From: an uncultured Tateyamaria sp. | Lineage (GTDB): Bacteria; Pseudomonadota; Alphaproteobacteria; Rhodobacterales; Rhodobacteraceae | Assembly (NCBI RefSeq): GCF_947503705.1 | Contig: NZ_CANNES010000014.1 | Location: 1-64,000 of the forward strand | DNA length: 64,000 bases | Reading direction: 5' to 3' | Part shown: positions 18,532 through 27,677 of the stretch, piece after piece | Layout: every line of letters begins with the position of its first letter | How positions within the stretch are numbered: position 1 is the stretch's first letter | Translations under genes and position numbers: made by a program | Notes under the pieces: generated by a model | The model's input: only the letters and a program-made list of their open reading frames with translations | What the model was told of the DNA's origin: nothing | The model's database searches: none

Positions 18532-18561
18532 TTGACACCGTGTCAATTGACAGCCTGTCAA
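18532..18561. promoter_or_regulatory. Two abutting TetR-type operator palindromes
   Basis: TTGACACCGTGTCAA at 18532-18546 and TTGACAGCCTGTCAA at 18547-18561 are each a perfect 6-bp inverted repeat with a 3-bp centre, joined with no spacer. They sit between the quinone reductase and the divergent TetR gene, immediately upstream of the TetR ribosome-binding site (AGGAGG). A further TGTCAA half-site overlaps the TetR start at about 18582. Confidence 0.85.
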
Positions 18562-18580
18562 GTAGGAGGTACTTTACATC

Positions 18581-19213
18581 ATGTCAAGTGATTCATTGCC
18601 CACCCCGACCAGAATTTTGCAAGCCACCCTCACGCTGTTGGAAGCGCCGGGAGCCAAGCTGCCCACGATGTCCGACATTGCCCGCGCCTCCGGCGTCAGC
18701 AGGCAAGCCGTCTATCTGCACTACCCCAGCCGCACTGACCTGCTGGTGGCCGCAACCCGCTATCAGGACACGCAAAACGATGTGGATGCGGCACTGGCCG
18801 CCAGCCGCAACGCGCGGTCAGGGGCCGAACGGCTCGACGCTTTTGTCACCGCATGGGGCAATTACATCCCGAAAATCTATGGGGTGGCCCGCGCCATCCT
18901 GGCCGTCACCGACACCGATCCAGAGGCGGCTGCCGCCTGGAACACCCGTATGCAGGACATGCGCGAAGGCTGCCGTGCCGCGATAAGGGCGCTCGAAGAC
19001 GATGGCACGTTGCCCCCCGGCACCGATCCAGAACAGGCCACCGATCTGCTCTGGACGATCCTGTCCGTCCGCACCTGGGAGAACCTGACGCAAACCTGCG
19101 GCTGGTCCCAGACCTGTTACCTCGACACTGTGCGAGGGCTGGCACTGGCCGCCCTGGCCCAGGATGTGGGCGCGCTCACAGACGTGCTTGCCTGTCCCGA
19201 CCCGCCCGCCTAA
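18581..19213 (+). CDS. TetR family transcriptional regulator
   Basis: 210 residues. The N-terminal helix-turn-helix is clear (TRILQATLTLLEAPGAKLPTMSDIARASGVSRQAVYLHYPSRTDLLVAATRY, residues about 9-60) and is followed by an all-helical ligand-binding domain. A strong AGGAGG lies 11 bp before the ATG. Two perfect palindromes just upstream are the probable binding site, giving autorepression and control of the divergent quinone-reductase/DUF1772/deacetylase block. The peptide-type permease gene begins 10 bp after its stop, so read-through into the transporter is possible. Confidence 0.9.
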   Translation: MSSDSLPTPTRILQATLTLLEAPGAKLPTMSDIARASGVSRQAVYLHYPSRTDLLVAATRYQDTQNDVDAALAASRNARSGAERLDAFVTAWGNYIPKIYGVARAILAVTDTDPEAAAAWNTRMQDMREGCRAAIRALEDDGTLPPGTDPEQATDLLWTILSVRTWENLTQTCGWSQTCYLDTVRGLALAALAQDVGALTDVLACPDPPA

Positions 19214-19223
19214 CGTCAGCGCA

Positions 19224-20171
19224 ATGCTGCGCTACACCCTCAAACGGCTCTTGTCCCTGCTGGTCAGTCTGGCCATCGCCTCGCTGGTCATCTTCGTCGT
19301 GATCGAGGTGGCGCCAGGCGATCCGGCCTCCTTCATGCTGGGGATCAACGCGCAAGAGGATACGCTCGCCGCCCTGCGCGCCGAACTGGGCCTCGATCAA
19401 CCGAAATGGCAGCGTTACGTCTCCTGGGTCGGGGGCATGGTGCAGGGCGATTTCGGCATGTCCTATCAATACCGCACCCCGGTGGCCGAGATGATCGGCG
19501 ACCGGCTTTGGGTGTCTCTGCCACTGGCGCTTTATGCGCTGACCCTGTCCACCCTCATCGCCTTCCCCGCAGGCATCTACGCCGCCGCCAGACGCGGCAA
19601 GCCCGGCGATATGGGCGTCATGGGGGCCACCCAACTGGGCGTCGCCATCCCCAACTTCTGGTTCGCCATGATGCTGGTGCTGATCTTTGCGATCAACCTG
19701 CGCTGGTTCTCGGCGGGCGGCTTCGCAGGCTGGGACAAGGGGTTTTTCGCCGCGCTCAAATCCCTCACCCTGCCGGCCATCGCCCTCGCTCTGCCCCAGG
19801 CGGCAATCCTTGCGCGCGTTATGCGCTCGGCCCTTCTGGACGTGCTCGGCGAGGATTTCATGCGCACCGCACGGGCCAAGGGCCTCACCCGCGGCCAGGC
19901 CCTGCGCCGTCACGGGCTACGCAACGCGATGATCCCGGTGCTGACGATCCTGGGCTTGCAATTCTCCTTCCTGCTCGCGGGCGGGATCATTATCGAACAG
20001 GTCTTTTACCTCCCCGGCCTCGGGCGGTTGATCTTCCAATCCATCTCTGCCCGCGACCTCATCGTCGTGGAATCGGTCACCATGCTGCTGGTCTTTGCCG
20101 TCATCCTGGTCAATTTCGCCGTCGATCTGGCCTATGCCGCCGTTGACCCGCGCCTGAGGGCAAGAACATGA
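19224..20171 (+). CDS. ABC transporter permease, DppB/OppB type
   Basis: 315 residues from the ATG at 19224. Six hydrophobic segments and the DppB-type signature are present: MLRYTLKRLLSLLVSLAIASLVIF at the N-terminus, PGDPA, and the EAA-like loop EDFMRTARAKGLTRGQALRRHGLRNAMIPVLTILG. The stop overlaps the next start in ATGA. It forms the membrane channel with the following DppC-type gene. The probable binding protein is encoded at 14323. Substrate unknown, likely a peptide, opine or similar solute. Confidence 0.9.
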   Translation: MLRYTLKRLLSLLVSLAIASLVIFVVIEVAPGDPASFMLGINAQEDTLAALRAELGLDQPKWQRYVSWVGGMVQGDFGMSYQYRTPVAEMIGDRLWVSLPLALYALTLSTLIAFPAGIYAAARRGKPGDMGVMGATQLGVAIPNFWFAMMLVLIFAINLRWFSAGGFAGWDKGFFAALKSLTLPAIALALPQAAILARVMRSALLDVLGEDFMRTARAKGLTRGQALRRHGLRNAMIPVLTILGLQFSFLLAGGIIIEQVFYLPGLGRLIFQSISARDLIVVESVTMLLVFAVILVNFAVDLAYAAVDPRLRART

Positions 20172-20983
20172 GGCGCAACCTGATCATTGGCGGTGCGCTT
20201 TCCGCGCTCATGGTGCTGGCGGCGCTGGTCTCCTTTGTCTGGACGCCGTTTGAACACACGGCCATGGACATCCCGAACAAGCTGCAATCCCCAAACTTCA
20301 CCCATTGGCTGGGCACCGATCATTTCGGGCGCGACATCTTTTCCATGATCATGGTCGGCGCGCGGACCTCGATCGCCGTGGCCGTAGTGGCCGTGGGCAT
20401 CGGCGTGGGACTTGGCGTGCCGCTCGGCCTTTGGGCTGCCGCGCGCCAGGGCGGCTGGGTGGACGAGGTCATCATGCGCGGCAACGACCTCATCTTTGCC
20501 TTCCCCAGCCTCGTGATCGCCATCCTGATCACCGCCATTTTCGGCGCGGGCGCCGTCAACGCCATCATCGCCATCGGCATCTTCAACATCCCCGTTTTCG
20601 CCCGCGTCACGCGGGGCGGCGCCCTGCCGCTCTGGGCGCGCGAGTTCATTCTAGCGGCCCGCGTCGCAGGCAAGGGCGCGGCACGGATCAGCGTGGAACA
20701 CATCCTGCCCAACCTCGCCAACCTGCTGATCGTCCAGGCGACAATCCAGTTCAGCCTCGGCATCCTGGCCGAGGCGGCGCTGTCCTATGTGGGGCTCGGC
20801 GCACAGCCCCCCACGCCAAGCTGGGGCCGCATGCTCGCCGACGCCCAAACGCTGGTCAGCATCGCGCCACACATGGCGCTGGTTCCGGGCTTTGCGATCA
20901 TCCTGACAGTGTTGGGCCTGAACCTCTTGGGCGACGGATTACGCGACGCACTTGATCCACGGCTGCGGGTGGCGCGGACATGA
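20168..20983 (+). CDS. ABC transporter permease, DppC/OppC type
   Basis: 271 residues. The N-terminal membrane helix is followed by LGTDHFGRDIFSMIMVGARTSIAVAV, the hallmark of DppC-type permeases, and by a C-terminal EAA loop (REFILAARVAGKGAARISVEHILPNLANLLIVQ) and LGDGLRDALDPRLR. ATGA overlaps occur at both ends, so the permeases and the ATPase are translationally coupled. Confidence 0.9.
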   Translation: MRRNLIIGGALSALMVLAALVSFVWTPFEHTAMDIPNKLQSPNFTHWLGTDHFGRDIFSMIMVGARTSIAVAVVAVGIGVGLGVPLGLWAAARQGGWVDEVIMRGNDLIFAFPSLVIAILITAIFGAGAVNAIIAIGIFNIPVFARVTRGGALPLWAREFILAARVAGKGAARISVEHILPNLANLLIVQATIQFSLGILAEAALSYVGLGAQPPTPSWGRMLADAQTLVSIAPHMALVPGFAIILTVLGLNLLGDGLRDALDPRLRVART

Positions 20984-22569
20984 ACCTTCTGTCGATCCAA
21001 AACCTGAGCCTGCGCATCAACGACACGCTCATCCTGCATGACGTGTCCCTCGACATCGCCCCCGGCGAGGTCGTCGCGATCACCGGCGAAAGCGGTTCGG
21101 GCAAGTCCATGACGGCGCTGGCGGTGATGCAACTGCTCCCCGAAGGCAGCGACACGACGGGTCAGATCACGCTAGACGGCCAAGACATCAACAACTTGAC
21201 CGAGGCCCAGATGTGCGCCCTGCGCGGCGACACGGTCGGCATGGTGTTCCAGGAACCCATGACGGCCCTCAACCCGGTCCAGACAATCGGCGCGCAAGTG
21301 GCCGAAACGGTCCGGTTGCACCGCCCCGATCTGGACCCGATGGGCCGGGCGGCAGAGGTCCTTACCCGCGTCGGCCTACCCCCCGACCAAGTCCCCCTGA
21401 CCCGCTACCCCCACGCCCTTTCGGGTGGTCAAAGGCAACGCGTCGTGATCGCCATCGCCATCGCCTGCGGCCCCAAACTGCTGATCGCGGATGAGCCAAC
21501 AACGGCGCTTGATGTGACCACCCAGGCCCAGATCCTCGACCTGCTACGCCAACTCGCAGCCGAAGACGGGATGGGCCTGATGATGATCACCCATGACCTC
21601 GCTGTCGTCGCCGAAATGGCACACCGGATCGTGGTCATGCAGCACGGGGCGGTAGTCGAAACCGGCGACACCGCCACGCTGCTGGCCAACCCGCAACACC
21701 CCTATTCCAAGGCCCTGCTCGCCGCCTCCACCCATCACGTCACGCTGCCGGACACCGACACAAGTGCCCCCTTGCTCCGCGTCGAAAACGTCATCCGTGA
21801 CTACCCCCTGCCCCGCACAAAACTCTTCCAGAGCCCCGGCCACATGCGCGCCGTCAACGATGTCAGCTTTGACATCCCGCGCGGGGGCCGGATCGGGCTG
21901 GTGGGCGAAAGCGGGTGCGGAAAATCCACCCTCACCCGCGCCATCCTCGGGCTGGAGCCGGTGCAATCAGGCCGCATCACATTGGGCGGCGACCCGGTGT
22001 TCAGCGCAGGAAAACCCAACCTCGCCGTCCGCCGCCGCATGCAAGTCGTGTTCCAGGACCCCTACGGCAGCTTCAACCCCCGCCACAAAGTGGCCCGCTT
22101 GATCACAGAGCCGTTCCACCTGCTGGAAACGCAACCGACCGCCACCGAGCGCAAGATGCGGATCACAGAAGCGCTCACCGCCGTGGGCCTCTCCCCCGAA
22201 GACGCTGAAAAATACCCCCACCAATTCTCAGGCGGCCAGCGGCAGCGTATTGCTATAGCCCGCGCCCTGATCATCCGCCCTGACCTGATCGTGTTCGACG
22301 AGGCGGTGAGCGCGCTCGACGTCTCGGTCCGCGCCCAGATCCTCGACCTGATCGCCGATCTCTGCACCCAATACGACCTGACTTACCTCTTCATCTCCCA
22401 CGACCTCAGCGTGGTGCGAACGATCACCGACCGCGTGCTGGTAATGAAAGCGGGGCAAATCGTGGAACAGGGCGACACCGAAGCCGTGTTTACCGCGCCC
22501 CAACACCCCTACACTCGCACCCTGATCGACGCCGCCCCGACCTTGCCCGAAAGGACCGAACATGTGTGA
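20980..22569 (+). CDS. Fused dual ABC ATPase of the peptide transporter (DppD-DppF type)
   Basis: 529 residues with two complete nucleotide-binding domains in one chain. The first has GESGSGKS (about residue 38), [16 protein letters not shown] and [12 protein letters not shown]. The second has GESGCGKS (about residue 309), [15 protein letters not shown] and [12 protein letters not shown]. Such DppD/DppF fusions power peptide-type importers. The start overlaps the DppC stop (ATGA) and the end overlaps the aldehyde dehydrogenase start by 8 bp, tying the transporter to the downstream catabolic genes. Confidence 0.93.
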   Translation: MNLLSIQNLSLRINDTLILHDVSLDIAPGEVVAITGESGSGKSMTALAVMQLLPEGSDTTGQITLDGQDINNLTEAQMCALRGDTVGMVFQEPMTALNPVQTIGAQVAETVRLHRPDLDPMGRAAEVLTRVGLPPDQVPLTRYPHALSGGQRQRVVIAIAIACGPKLLIADEPTTALDVTTQAQILDLLRQLAAEDGMGLMMITHDLAVVAEMAHRIVVMQHGAVVETGDTATLLANPQHPYSKALLAASTHHVTLPDTDTSAPLLRVENVIRDYPLPRTKLFQSPGHMRAVNDVSFDIPRGGRIGLVGESGCGKSTLTRAILGLEPVQSGRITLGGDPVFSAGKPNLAVRRRMQVVFQDPYGSFNPRHKVARLITEPFHLLETQPTATERKMRITEALTAVGLSPEDAEKYPHQFSGGQRQRIAIARALIIRPDLIVFDEAVSALDVSVRAQILDLIADLCTQYDLTYLFISHDLSVVRTITDRVLVMKAGQIVEQGDTEAVFTAPQHPYTRTLIDAAPTLPERTEHV

Positions 22570-24004
22570 TGCCCTCTGGTTCGACCCTACCGAAATGCTG
22601 ATTGGCGGCACCTGGAAACAGGCCGCGGAAACCTTGCCGCTCATCAACCCGTCGGACGGCAGCCCCCTGGCCGACATCGCGCGCGGCCAGGCCCCCGACA
22701 TTGACGCCGCAGTCACCGCCGCGCACGCCGCACGCGCAGGCGATTGGGGCCGGATGACCGCCACCGAAAGGGGCCGCATCCTGACCCGCATCGGGCAACT
22801 GGTCCTGACCTGCGTGGACGCACTGGCCGAGATCGAGGCCCATGACGTTGGCAAACCCCTGACCCAGGCCCGCGCCGATGCGGTGGCACTGGCCCGCTAT
22901 ATGGAGTTCTACGGTGGCGCGGCGGACAAGATCATGGGCGAAACAATTCCCTATCTCGACGGCTACACCGTCTACACCTTGCGCGAACCGCATGGGGTCA
23001 CCGGGCACATCGTGCCGTGGAATTACCCCATGCAGATCATCGGCCGTTCGGTCGGGGCCGCGCTGGCCATGGGCAACGCTTGCGTGTTGAAACCGGCAGA
23101 AGAGGCCTGTTTGACAGCCCTGGCCTTTGCGCGCATCTGCGCCGAGGCGGGGCTGCCCGCTGGCGCCCTGAATGTGGTGCCGGGGCTGGGGGCAGAGGCG
23201 GGCGCGGCGCTGGCCGGGCACCCACATGTGCAGCACATCAGCTTCACCGGTTCCGTGCGCACGGGCGCGCTTGTCCAACAGGCGGCGGGCGCAAATGTCG
23301 TGCCCGTCACGCTCGAACTCGGCGGCAAATCCCCGCAACTCGTCTTTGACGACGCCGATCTCGACGCGGCGCTGCCCTTTCTCGTGAATGCGGGTATCCA
23401 GAACGCCGGGCAAACCTGCTCCGCCTCTTCGCGTATCCTCGTGCAACGGGGCGTTTACGACGAAGTCCGCGACCGCATGGCCGCCGCCTATACCGAACTC
23501 ACCGTCGGCCCCGCCATGGACGACCTGCGCGTCGGGCCATTGATTTCCCAAAGGCAAAAGGAGATCGTGACCGGCTTTCTGACCCAGGGCACGGACCTCT
23601 CCATCGCCGCCCAAGGGCACCTGCAAAACGCCCCCGACAACGGGGCCTATGTCCTGCCCACTCTTTTTGACAACGTCCCGCCCGACCACTCGCTGGCGCG
23701 GGATGAAATCTTTGGCCCCGTCCAGGTGCTGATCCCCTTCGACACCGAAGCCGAAGCCATCGAAATCGCCAACAGCACCGATTACGGCCTCGTCGCCAGC
23801 ATCTGGACGGCCCATGGCGCGCGACAGATGCGACTGGCCAAGGCGCTGCGCTCGGGCCAGATCTTCATCAACAATTACGGGGCCGGGGGCGGGGTCGAAC
23901 TGCCCTTTGGCGGCATCGGCAAATCGGGCCACGGGCGGGAAAAAGGGTTCGAGGCGCTCTATGGCTTCTCGACCCTCAAAACGGTCGCGGCGCATCATGG
24001 GTGA
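22562..24004 (+). CDS. NAD(P)+-dependent aldehyde dehydrogenase
   Basis: 480 residues, full length for the ALDH superfamily. The catalytic Cys is in GQTCSASSRI and the general-base Glu in LELGGKSPQLVF. The cofactor-binding FTGSVRTG and the PWNYPMQII motif are also present. It oxidises an aldehyde to the acid; the substrate cannot be read from sequence. It overlaps the ABC ATPase gene by 8 bp upstream and the GNAT gene by 8 bp downstream, so it is part of the same operon, probably acting on a product of the imported compound. Confidence 0.92.
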   Translation: MCDALWFDPTEMLIGGTWKQAAETLPLINPSDGSPLADIARGQAPDIDAAVTAAHAARAGDWGRMTATERGRILTRIGQLVLTCVDALAEIEAHDVGKPLTQARADAVALARYMEFYGGAADKIMGETIPYLDGYTVYTLREPHGVTGHIVPWNYPMQIIGRSVGAALAMGNACVLKPAEEACLTALAFARICAEAGLPAGALNVVPGLGAEAGAALAGHPHVQHISFTGSVRTGALVQQAAGANVVPVTLELGGKSPQLVFDDADLDAALPFLVNAGIQNAGQTCSASSRILVQRGVYDEVRDRMAAAYTELTVGPAMDDLRVGPLISQRQKEIVTGFLTQGTDLSIAAQGHLQNAPDNGAYVLPTLFDNVPPDHSLARDEIFGPVQVLIPFDTEAEAIEIANSTDYGLVASIWTAHGARQMRLAKALRSGQIFINNYGAGGGVELPFGGIGKSGHGREKGFEALYGFSTLKTVAAHHG

Positions 24005-24482
24005 CATCACCCGGCTGACATTCCCAAAGGATGCCGATGCCGTCTTGCACCTCTGCCTGCGCGCCCGAGACTACATCGAGCTGGAAACCGGCAAAGGCCC
24101 CGACGCCGATTACGTGCACGAGACGATGACAGACGCGCCCCCCGGCGTGCCGCCCGATCACATCTGGTGCTGGGGGCACACCCGCAACGACGGGATGCTG
24201 AACGGGATCGCCACCTGCCTCAAAGGGTTCTATGGCCCCAGCGACTGGTATCTCGGGCTGCTCCTGCTCGATCCTGCCGCACGGGGGCAGAGCCTTGGAA
24301 CACAAATGGCAAACCACGTCATCACCCAAGCACGCAACGACAACGCGACCTGCCTCAGGATCGCGGTACTCGACGCCAACCCCCGCGCGCGCATATTCTG
24401 GGAACGGCTCGGCTTCATCCACGAAAAATCCACCTCCGCCGGGGATGGCAATCTGCGCCATGTCCACCGCCTGGCCTTCTGA
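23997..24482 (+). CDS. GNAT family N-acetyltransferase
   Basis: 161 residues starting at the ATG that overlaps the aldehyde dehydrogenase stop. The C-terminal half shows the GNAT core: WYLGLLLLDPAARGQSLGTQMANHVITQA, an acetyl-CoA-binding A motif (R-G-Q-S-L-G in place of the usual Q/RxxGxG/A), then LRIAVLDANPRARIFWERLGF (B motif). Substrate unknown; possibly protects or modifies an amine in the pathway. Confidence 0.8.
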   Translation: MGDITRLTFPKDADAVLHLCLRARDYIELETGKGPDADYVHETMTDAPPGVPPDHIWCWGHTRNDGMLNGIATCLKGFYGPSDWYLGLLLLDPAARGQSLGTQMANHVITQARNDNATCLRIAVLDANPRARIFWERLGFIHEKSTSAGDGNLRHVHRLAF

Positions 24483-24494
24483 AAGGGAAACCAC

Positions 24495-25214
24495 ATGATC
24501 TTTGAAAACCGATTTCAGGGGCGGCACGCCGTCGTTACCGGCGGGGCCGCAGGGCTGGGGCAAGGCATCGCTGACCGGATCGCCGCCGAAGGGGGCAGCG
24601 TCGAGGTCTGGGATATCAACGCCGATGCGCTCGCCGCCACCAAAACCCACGCCACCCGCCAGATCGACGTGACCGACCACGCCGCCGTCGCCCGCGCGAT
24701 GGCCGACGCCAACCCCGATATCCTTGTATGTTCGGCAGGGATCACCGGGCCGAACACCACCACCTGGGACTATCCAGTCGACGACTGGCTCGCCGTCCAT
24801 AACCTCAACCTGAATGCCGTGTTCTACTGCTGCCGCGCCGCCGCTCCGATCATGCAGACCAAAGGCTGGGGCCGGATCGTCAACATCGCCTCCATCGCGG
24901 GAAAGGAGGGCAACCCGAACGCGCCTGCCTATTCTGCGTCAAAGGCCGCCGTGATCGGCCTGACGAAATCGCTCGGCAAGGAGCTGGCAACCTCCGGCGT
25001 CACCTGCAATGCTATCGCCCCCGCAGCCGTGCGCACGGCGATCTTTGACCAGATGACCCAGGAACACATCGACTTCATGCAATCCAAAATCCCCATGGGC
25101 CGGTTCGGCACGGTCGCGGAAATCGCCGCCATGGCCTGCTGGCTGGCCAGCGACGAGGCCAGCTTCAGCACCGGTTTCTGCTTTGACCAATCGGGCGGGC
25201 GGGCCACGGCGTAA
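24495..25214 (+). CDS. Short-chain dehydrogenase/reductase (SDR), first copy
   Basis: 239 residues, classical SDR. Cofactor motif TGGAAGLGQGI (TGxxxGxG), LVCSAG in place of NNAG, catalytic Ser in NIASIAGKEG and catalytic YSASK. Oxidises or reduces an alcohol/ketone with NAD(P). The stop overlaps the next gene start (TAATG). The style is close to sugar-acid or 3-hydroxy-acid dehydrogenases; exact substrate unknown. Confidence 0.9.
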   Translation: MIFENRFQGRHAVVTGGAAGLGQGIADRIAAEGGSVEVWDINADALAATKTHATRQIDVTDHAAVARAMADANPDILVCSAGITGPNTTTWDYPVDDWLAVHNLNLNAVFYCCRAAAPIMQTKGWGRIVNIASIAGKEGNPNAPAYSASKAAVIGLTKSLGKELATSGVTCNAIAPAAVRTAIFDQMTQEHIDFMQSKIPMGRFGTVAEIAAMACWLASDEASFSTGFCFDQSGGRATA

Positions 25215-26071
25215 TGCGGATTGCAGTCAACGGCGTCCGGCTTTTCATCGACATCGAAGGGGCCGGGCTGGTGCCTGATGGCCCTGTCATGCGCGCCAAA
25301 CCGACGCTGATCGTGTTGCATGGGGGGCCGGGGGCGGATCACTCGATCTATAAACCGGGCTTCAGCCAGCTCAGTGACATCTGTCAGATCGTCTATATCG
25401 ATCACCGGGGCAATGGGCGGTCTGATGACGGTGACCCGACCACCTGGACCCTTGCGCAATGGGGCGACGATATTGCGGCACTGTGTGACGCGCTCGAGAT
25501 TGAAAAACCCATCATCTACGGCGCATCCTTTGGCGGATATGTGGCGCAGTCCTTTGCCACACGGCACCCCGACCGGATCGGTTCGCTGATTTTGGCCAGC
25601 ACATCGGCGCACGTGGATTTCGATCAGATCTATGACGCCTTCACCGACCTTGGCGGGGTCGAGGTCGGCCAGATCGCGCGCCACTATTGGTCCGACCCCA
25701 CGCCTGCGCGCAGGCAAGCCTACCTCGACACTTGCTTCCCGATCTATTCCGTCAAACCCCAAAATCCCGACGTCATGGCCCGGCTGATCTTCAAAAATCC
25801 GGTGGCCATGCATTTCAACGGTCCCAAAAACGAACAGGGGCGGTTTGACTTCCGCGACGGCCTCGGCACGCTCGCCTGTCCCGCCATGGTACTGGTGGGC
25901 GACCGCGACCCGATCATGCCGCGTGCCTTTTCCGACGTGATTGCCGCGCACCTGCCCCATGCGGGCTATCACGTGCTTGAAAACGCGGGCCACCTGCTGG
26001 AACATGATGCCCACGACGCCTTTTTCGCGCATATGCGCCAGTTCATAACGGAGAGTTCCCATGCAACTTGA
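25214..26071 (+). CDS. Alpha/beta hydrolase, proline-iminopeptidase-like
   Basis: 285 residues. Oxyanion HGGPG motif, then DHRGNGRSDDGD, nucleophile elbow GASFGG (Ser), acid region VGDRDPIMP and catalytic His in ENAGHLLEHD. This is the proline iminopeptidase/tricorn-interacting factor branch of the alpha/beta hydrolase fold, which cuts N-terminal residues from peptides or hydrolyses amides and lactones. It overlaps the following SDR gene by 11 bp. Confidence 0.88.
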   Translation: MRIAVNGVRLFIDIEGAGLVPDGPVMRAKPTLIVLHGGPGADHSIYKPGFSQLSDICQIVYIDHRGNGRSDDGDPTTWTLAQWGDDIAALCDALEIEKPIIYGASFGGYVAQSFATRHPDRIGSLILASTSAHVDFDQIYDAFTDLGGVEVGQIARHYWSDPTPARRQAYLDTCFPIYSVKPQNPDVMARLIFKNPVAMHFNGPKNEQGRFDFRDGLGTLACPAMVLVGDRDPIMPRAFSDVIAAHLPHAGYHVLENAGHLLEHDAHDAFFAHMRQFITESSHAT

Positions 26072-26801
26072 CGGCAAGACCGCCATCGTGACCGGAGCCG
26101 CCAGCGGCTTTGGCGAGGGGATCGCCAAGGCCTTTGCCGCCGCTGGGGCGCGGGTGCTGGTGGCCGATCTCAATGCCGAAGGGGCCGCCGCCACCGCCGC
26201 CGAAGTCGACGGTTTCGCAGCCCACGTGGACGTGGCCAACGGGGCCTCGGTGCAGGCGATGACCGACATGGCGCTGGCCCTCATGGGGCATATCGACATT
26301 CTGGTGAACAACGCAGGTATCACGCATCTGCCCACCGCCCTAGAGGACGTGAGCGAAGAGGATTTCGACCGCGTGCTGGCGGTAAACGCCAAATCCGTCT
26401 ACCTCACCGCGCGCAGCATCGTGCCCCATATGAAGGAACGCGGGCAAGGCGCGATCCTCAACGTGGCCTCGACCGCCGGAGTGTCGCCCCGGCCCCGGCT
26501 CAACTGGTACAACGCCTCCAAAGGCTGGATGATCACCGCGACCAAGGCGATGGCAGTTGAACTCGCGCCAAATGGGGTCCGCGTCAACGCGATCAACCCG
26601 GTGGCGGGCGAAACGCCCCTGCTCAAATCGTTCATGGGCGAGGACACACCCGAAATCCGCGCCAAATTCCTCTCCACCATCCCGTTGGGGCGATTCTCCA
26701 CGCCCGAAGACATGGGGGCAGCAGCCACATTCCTGTGCTCCGACGCGGCCTCCATGATCACCGGCGTGGCGATGGAAGTCGACGGCGGGCGCTGCATTTG
26801 A
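26061..26801 (+). CDS. Short-chain dehydrogenase/reductase (SDR), second copy
   Basis: 246 residues. TGAASGFGEGI cofactor motif, LVNNAGITH, catalytic Ser in NVASTAGVSP and YNASKG at the active site, where Tyr-x-x-x-Lys is conserved. ILVNNAG and the C-terminal TGVAMEVDGGR are typical of classical SDRs. It belongs to the same operon as the first SDR (24495) but is clearly diverged from it, so the two probably act on different intermediates. Confidence 0.9.
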   Translation: MQLDGKTAIVTGAASGFGEGIAKAFAAAGARVLVADLNAEGAAATAAEVDGFAAHVDVANGASVQAMTDMALALMGHIDILVNNAGITHLPTALEDVSEEDFDRVLAVNAKSVYLTARSIVPHMKERGQGAILNVASTAGVSPRPRLNWYNASKGWMITATKAMAVELAPNGVRVNAINPVAGETPLLKSFMGEDTPEIRAKFLSTIPLGRFSTPEDMGAAATFLCSDAASMITGVAMEVDGGRCI

Positions 26802-26834
26802 CGCGGGCCAAGGCGCACAGACAGGACAGCCGCG

Positions 26835-27221
26835 ATGATTGATCACATGACGCTGGGCGTCACTGATTTTGCCCGCTCAATCGCCTTTTATGACAAGGTC
26901 TTTGCCCCACTGGGGGTCCGCCGCCTCTTTGACGTGCCGCTTGAACACAGCGACGGGGTCCAGGTCACCGGCTACGGCGATGACCGGCCCTGGTTCTGGC
27001 TGGCCGGGGAAAGGGCCACAACCGGCCTGATGCACGTCGCCTTTCAGGCCCAAAGCCACGCTCAGGTCGATGCCTTCCACGCCGCGGCCCTGCAAGCGGG
27101 CGGCACCGATAACGGGGCCCCTGGTCTGCGCCCGCACTACCACGCGGATTACTACGCCGCCTTCGTGCGCGATCCCGACGGGCACAACATCGAAGCGGTC
27201 TGCCACCACGCCAACCTCTAG
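26835..27221 (+). CDS. VOC superfamily (glyoxalase/bleomycin-resistance fold) protein
   Basis: 128 residues with two beta-alpha-beta-beta-beta modules: IDHMTLGVTDFARSIAFYDKVFAPLG at the start and GLMHVAFQAQSHAQVDAFHAAALQAGG, then DPDGHNIEAVCH at the end with His and Glu metal ligands. Could be a lyase, isomerase or extradiol dioxygenase-like enzyme of the neighbouring catabolic pathway. Confidence 0.87.
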   Translation: MIDHMTLGVTDFARSIAFYDKVFAPLGVRRLFDVPLEHSDGVQVTGYGDDRPWFWLAGERATTGLMHVAFQAQSHAQVDAFHAAALQAGGTDNGAPGLRPHYHADYYAAFVRDPDGHNIEAVCHHANL

Positions 27222-27287
27222 GTGCCAGGCCCCCTTGCCGCCGCGCACCATTCGGGCATGATGCAAAAACCCAAAGCCGGAGGCCCC

Positions 27288-27638
27288 ATGCAGCCCATCA
27301 ACCTCACCGCCAAGCTCGCTCAGTTCAACACCCACTGGGACCCCCACGTGGTGGCCGACTACAACGGCAACGACGTCATGGTGGTCAAATTCCAGGGCGA
27401 ATTTCCCTTCCACCTGCACGAGGACACTGACGATTTCTTCCTCGTGCTCGAAGGGGAAATGACGATGGACCTCGAAAACCAAAGCCACCCGGTCAAAACC
27501 GGCGAACTCTTTATCGTGCCCAAAGGGGTCACACATCGGCCCCGCGCCGAACACGAATGCAAGGTCTTGCTGATCGAGCCAAAAGGCGAACCCAACACCG
27601 GCGACCCCGCAACAGCGGCCAAAAAACCGCGCATCTGA
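27288..27638 (+). CDS. Small cupin protein
   Basis: 116 residues using the ATG at 27288, preceded by GGAGG at a good distance; longer in-frame starts exist upstream. Cupin motif 1 (FPFHLHEDTDDFFLVLEGE) and motif 2 (GELFIVPKGVTHRPRAEHE) with metal-ligand histidines are present. Substrate unknown. Confidence 0.85.
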   Translation: MQPINLTAKLAQFNTHWDPHVVADYNGNDVMVVKFQGEFPFHLHEDTDDFFLVLEGEMTMDLENQSHPVKTGELFIVPKGVTHRPRAEHECKVLLIEPKGEPNTGDPATAAKKPRI

Positions 27639-27672
27639 CCCTTCATTGTTCCCAAAATACTCCCGCCGGAGG
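27636..27672 (+). repeat. Dispersed intergenic repeat, copy 3
   Basis: Starts at the cupin stop codon: TGACCCTTCATTGTTCCC, then AAAATACTCCCGCCGGAGGC. The GGAGG at its right end is correctly spaced to serve as the ribosome-binding site of the next gene (ATG at 27678). Confidence 0.65.
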
Positions 27673-27677
27673 CAAAA

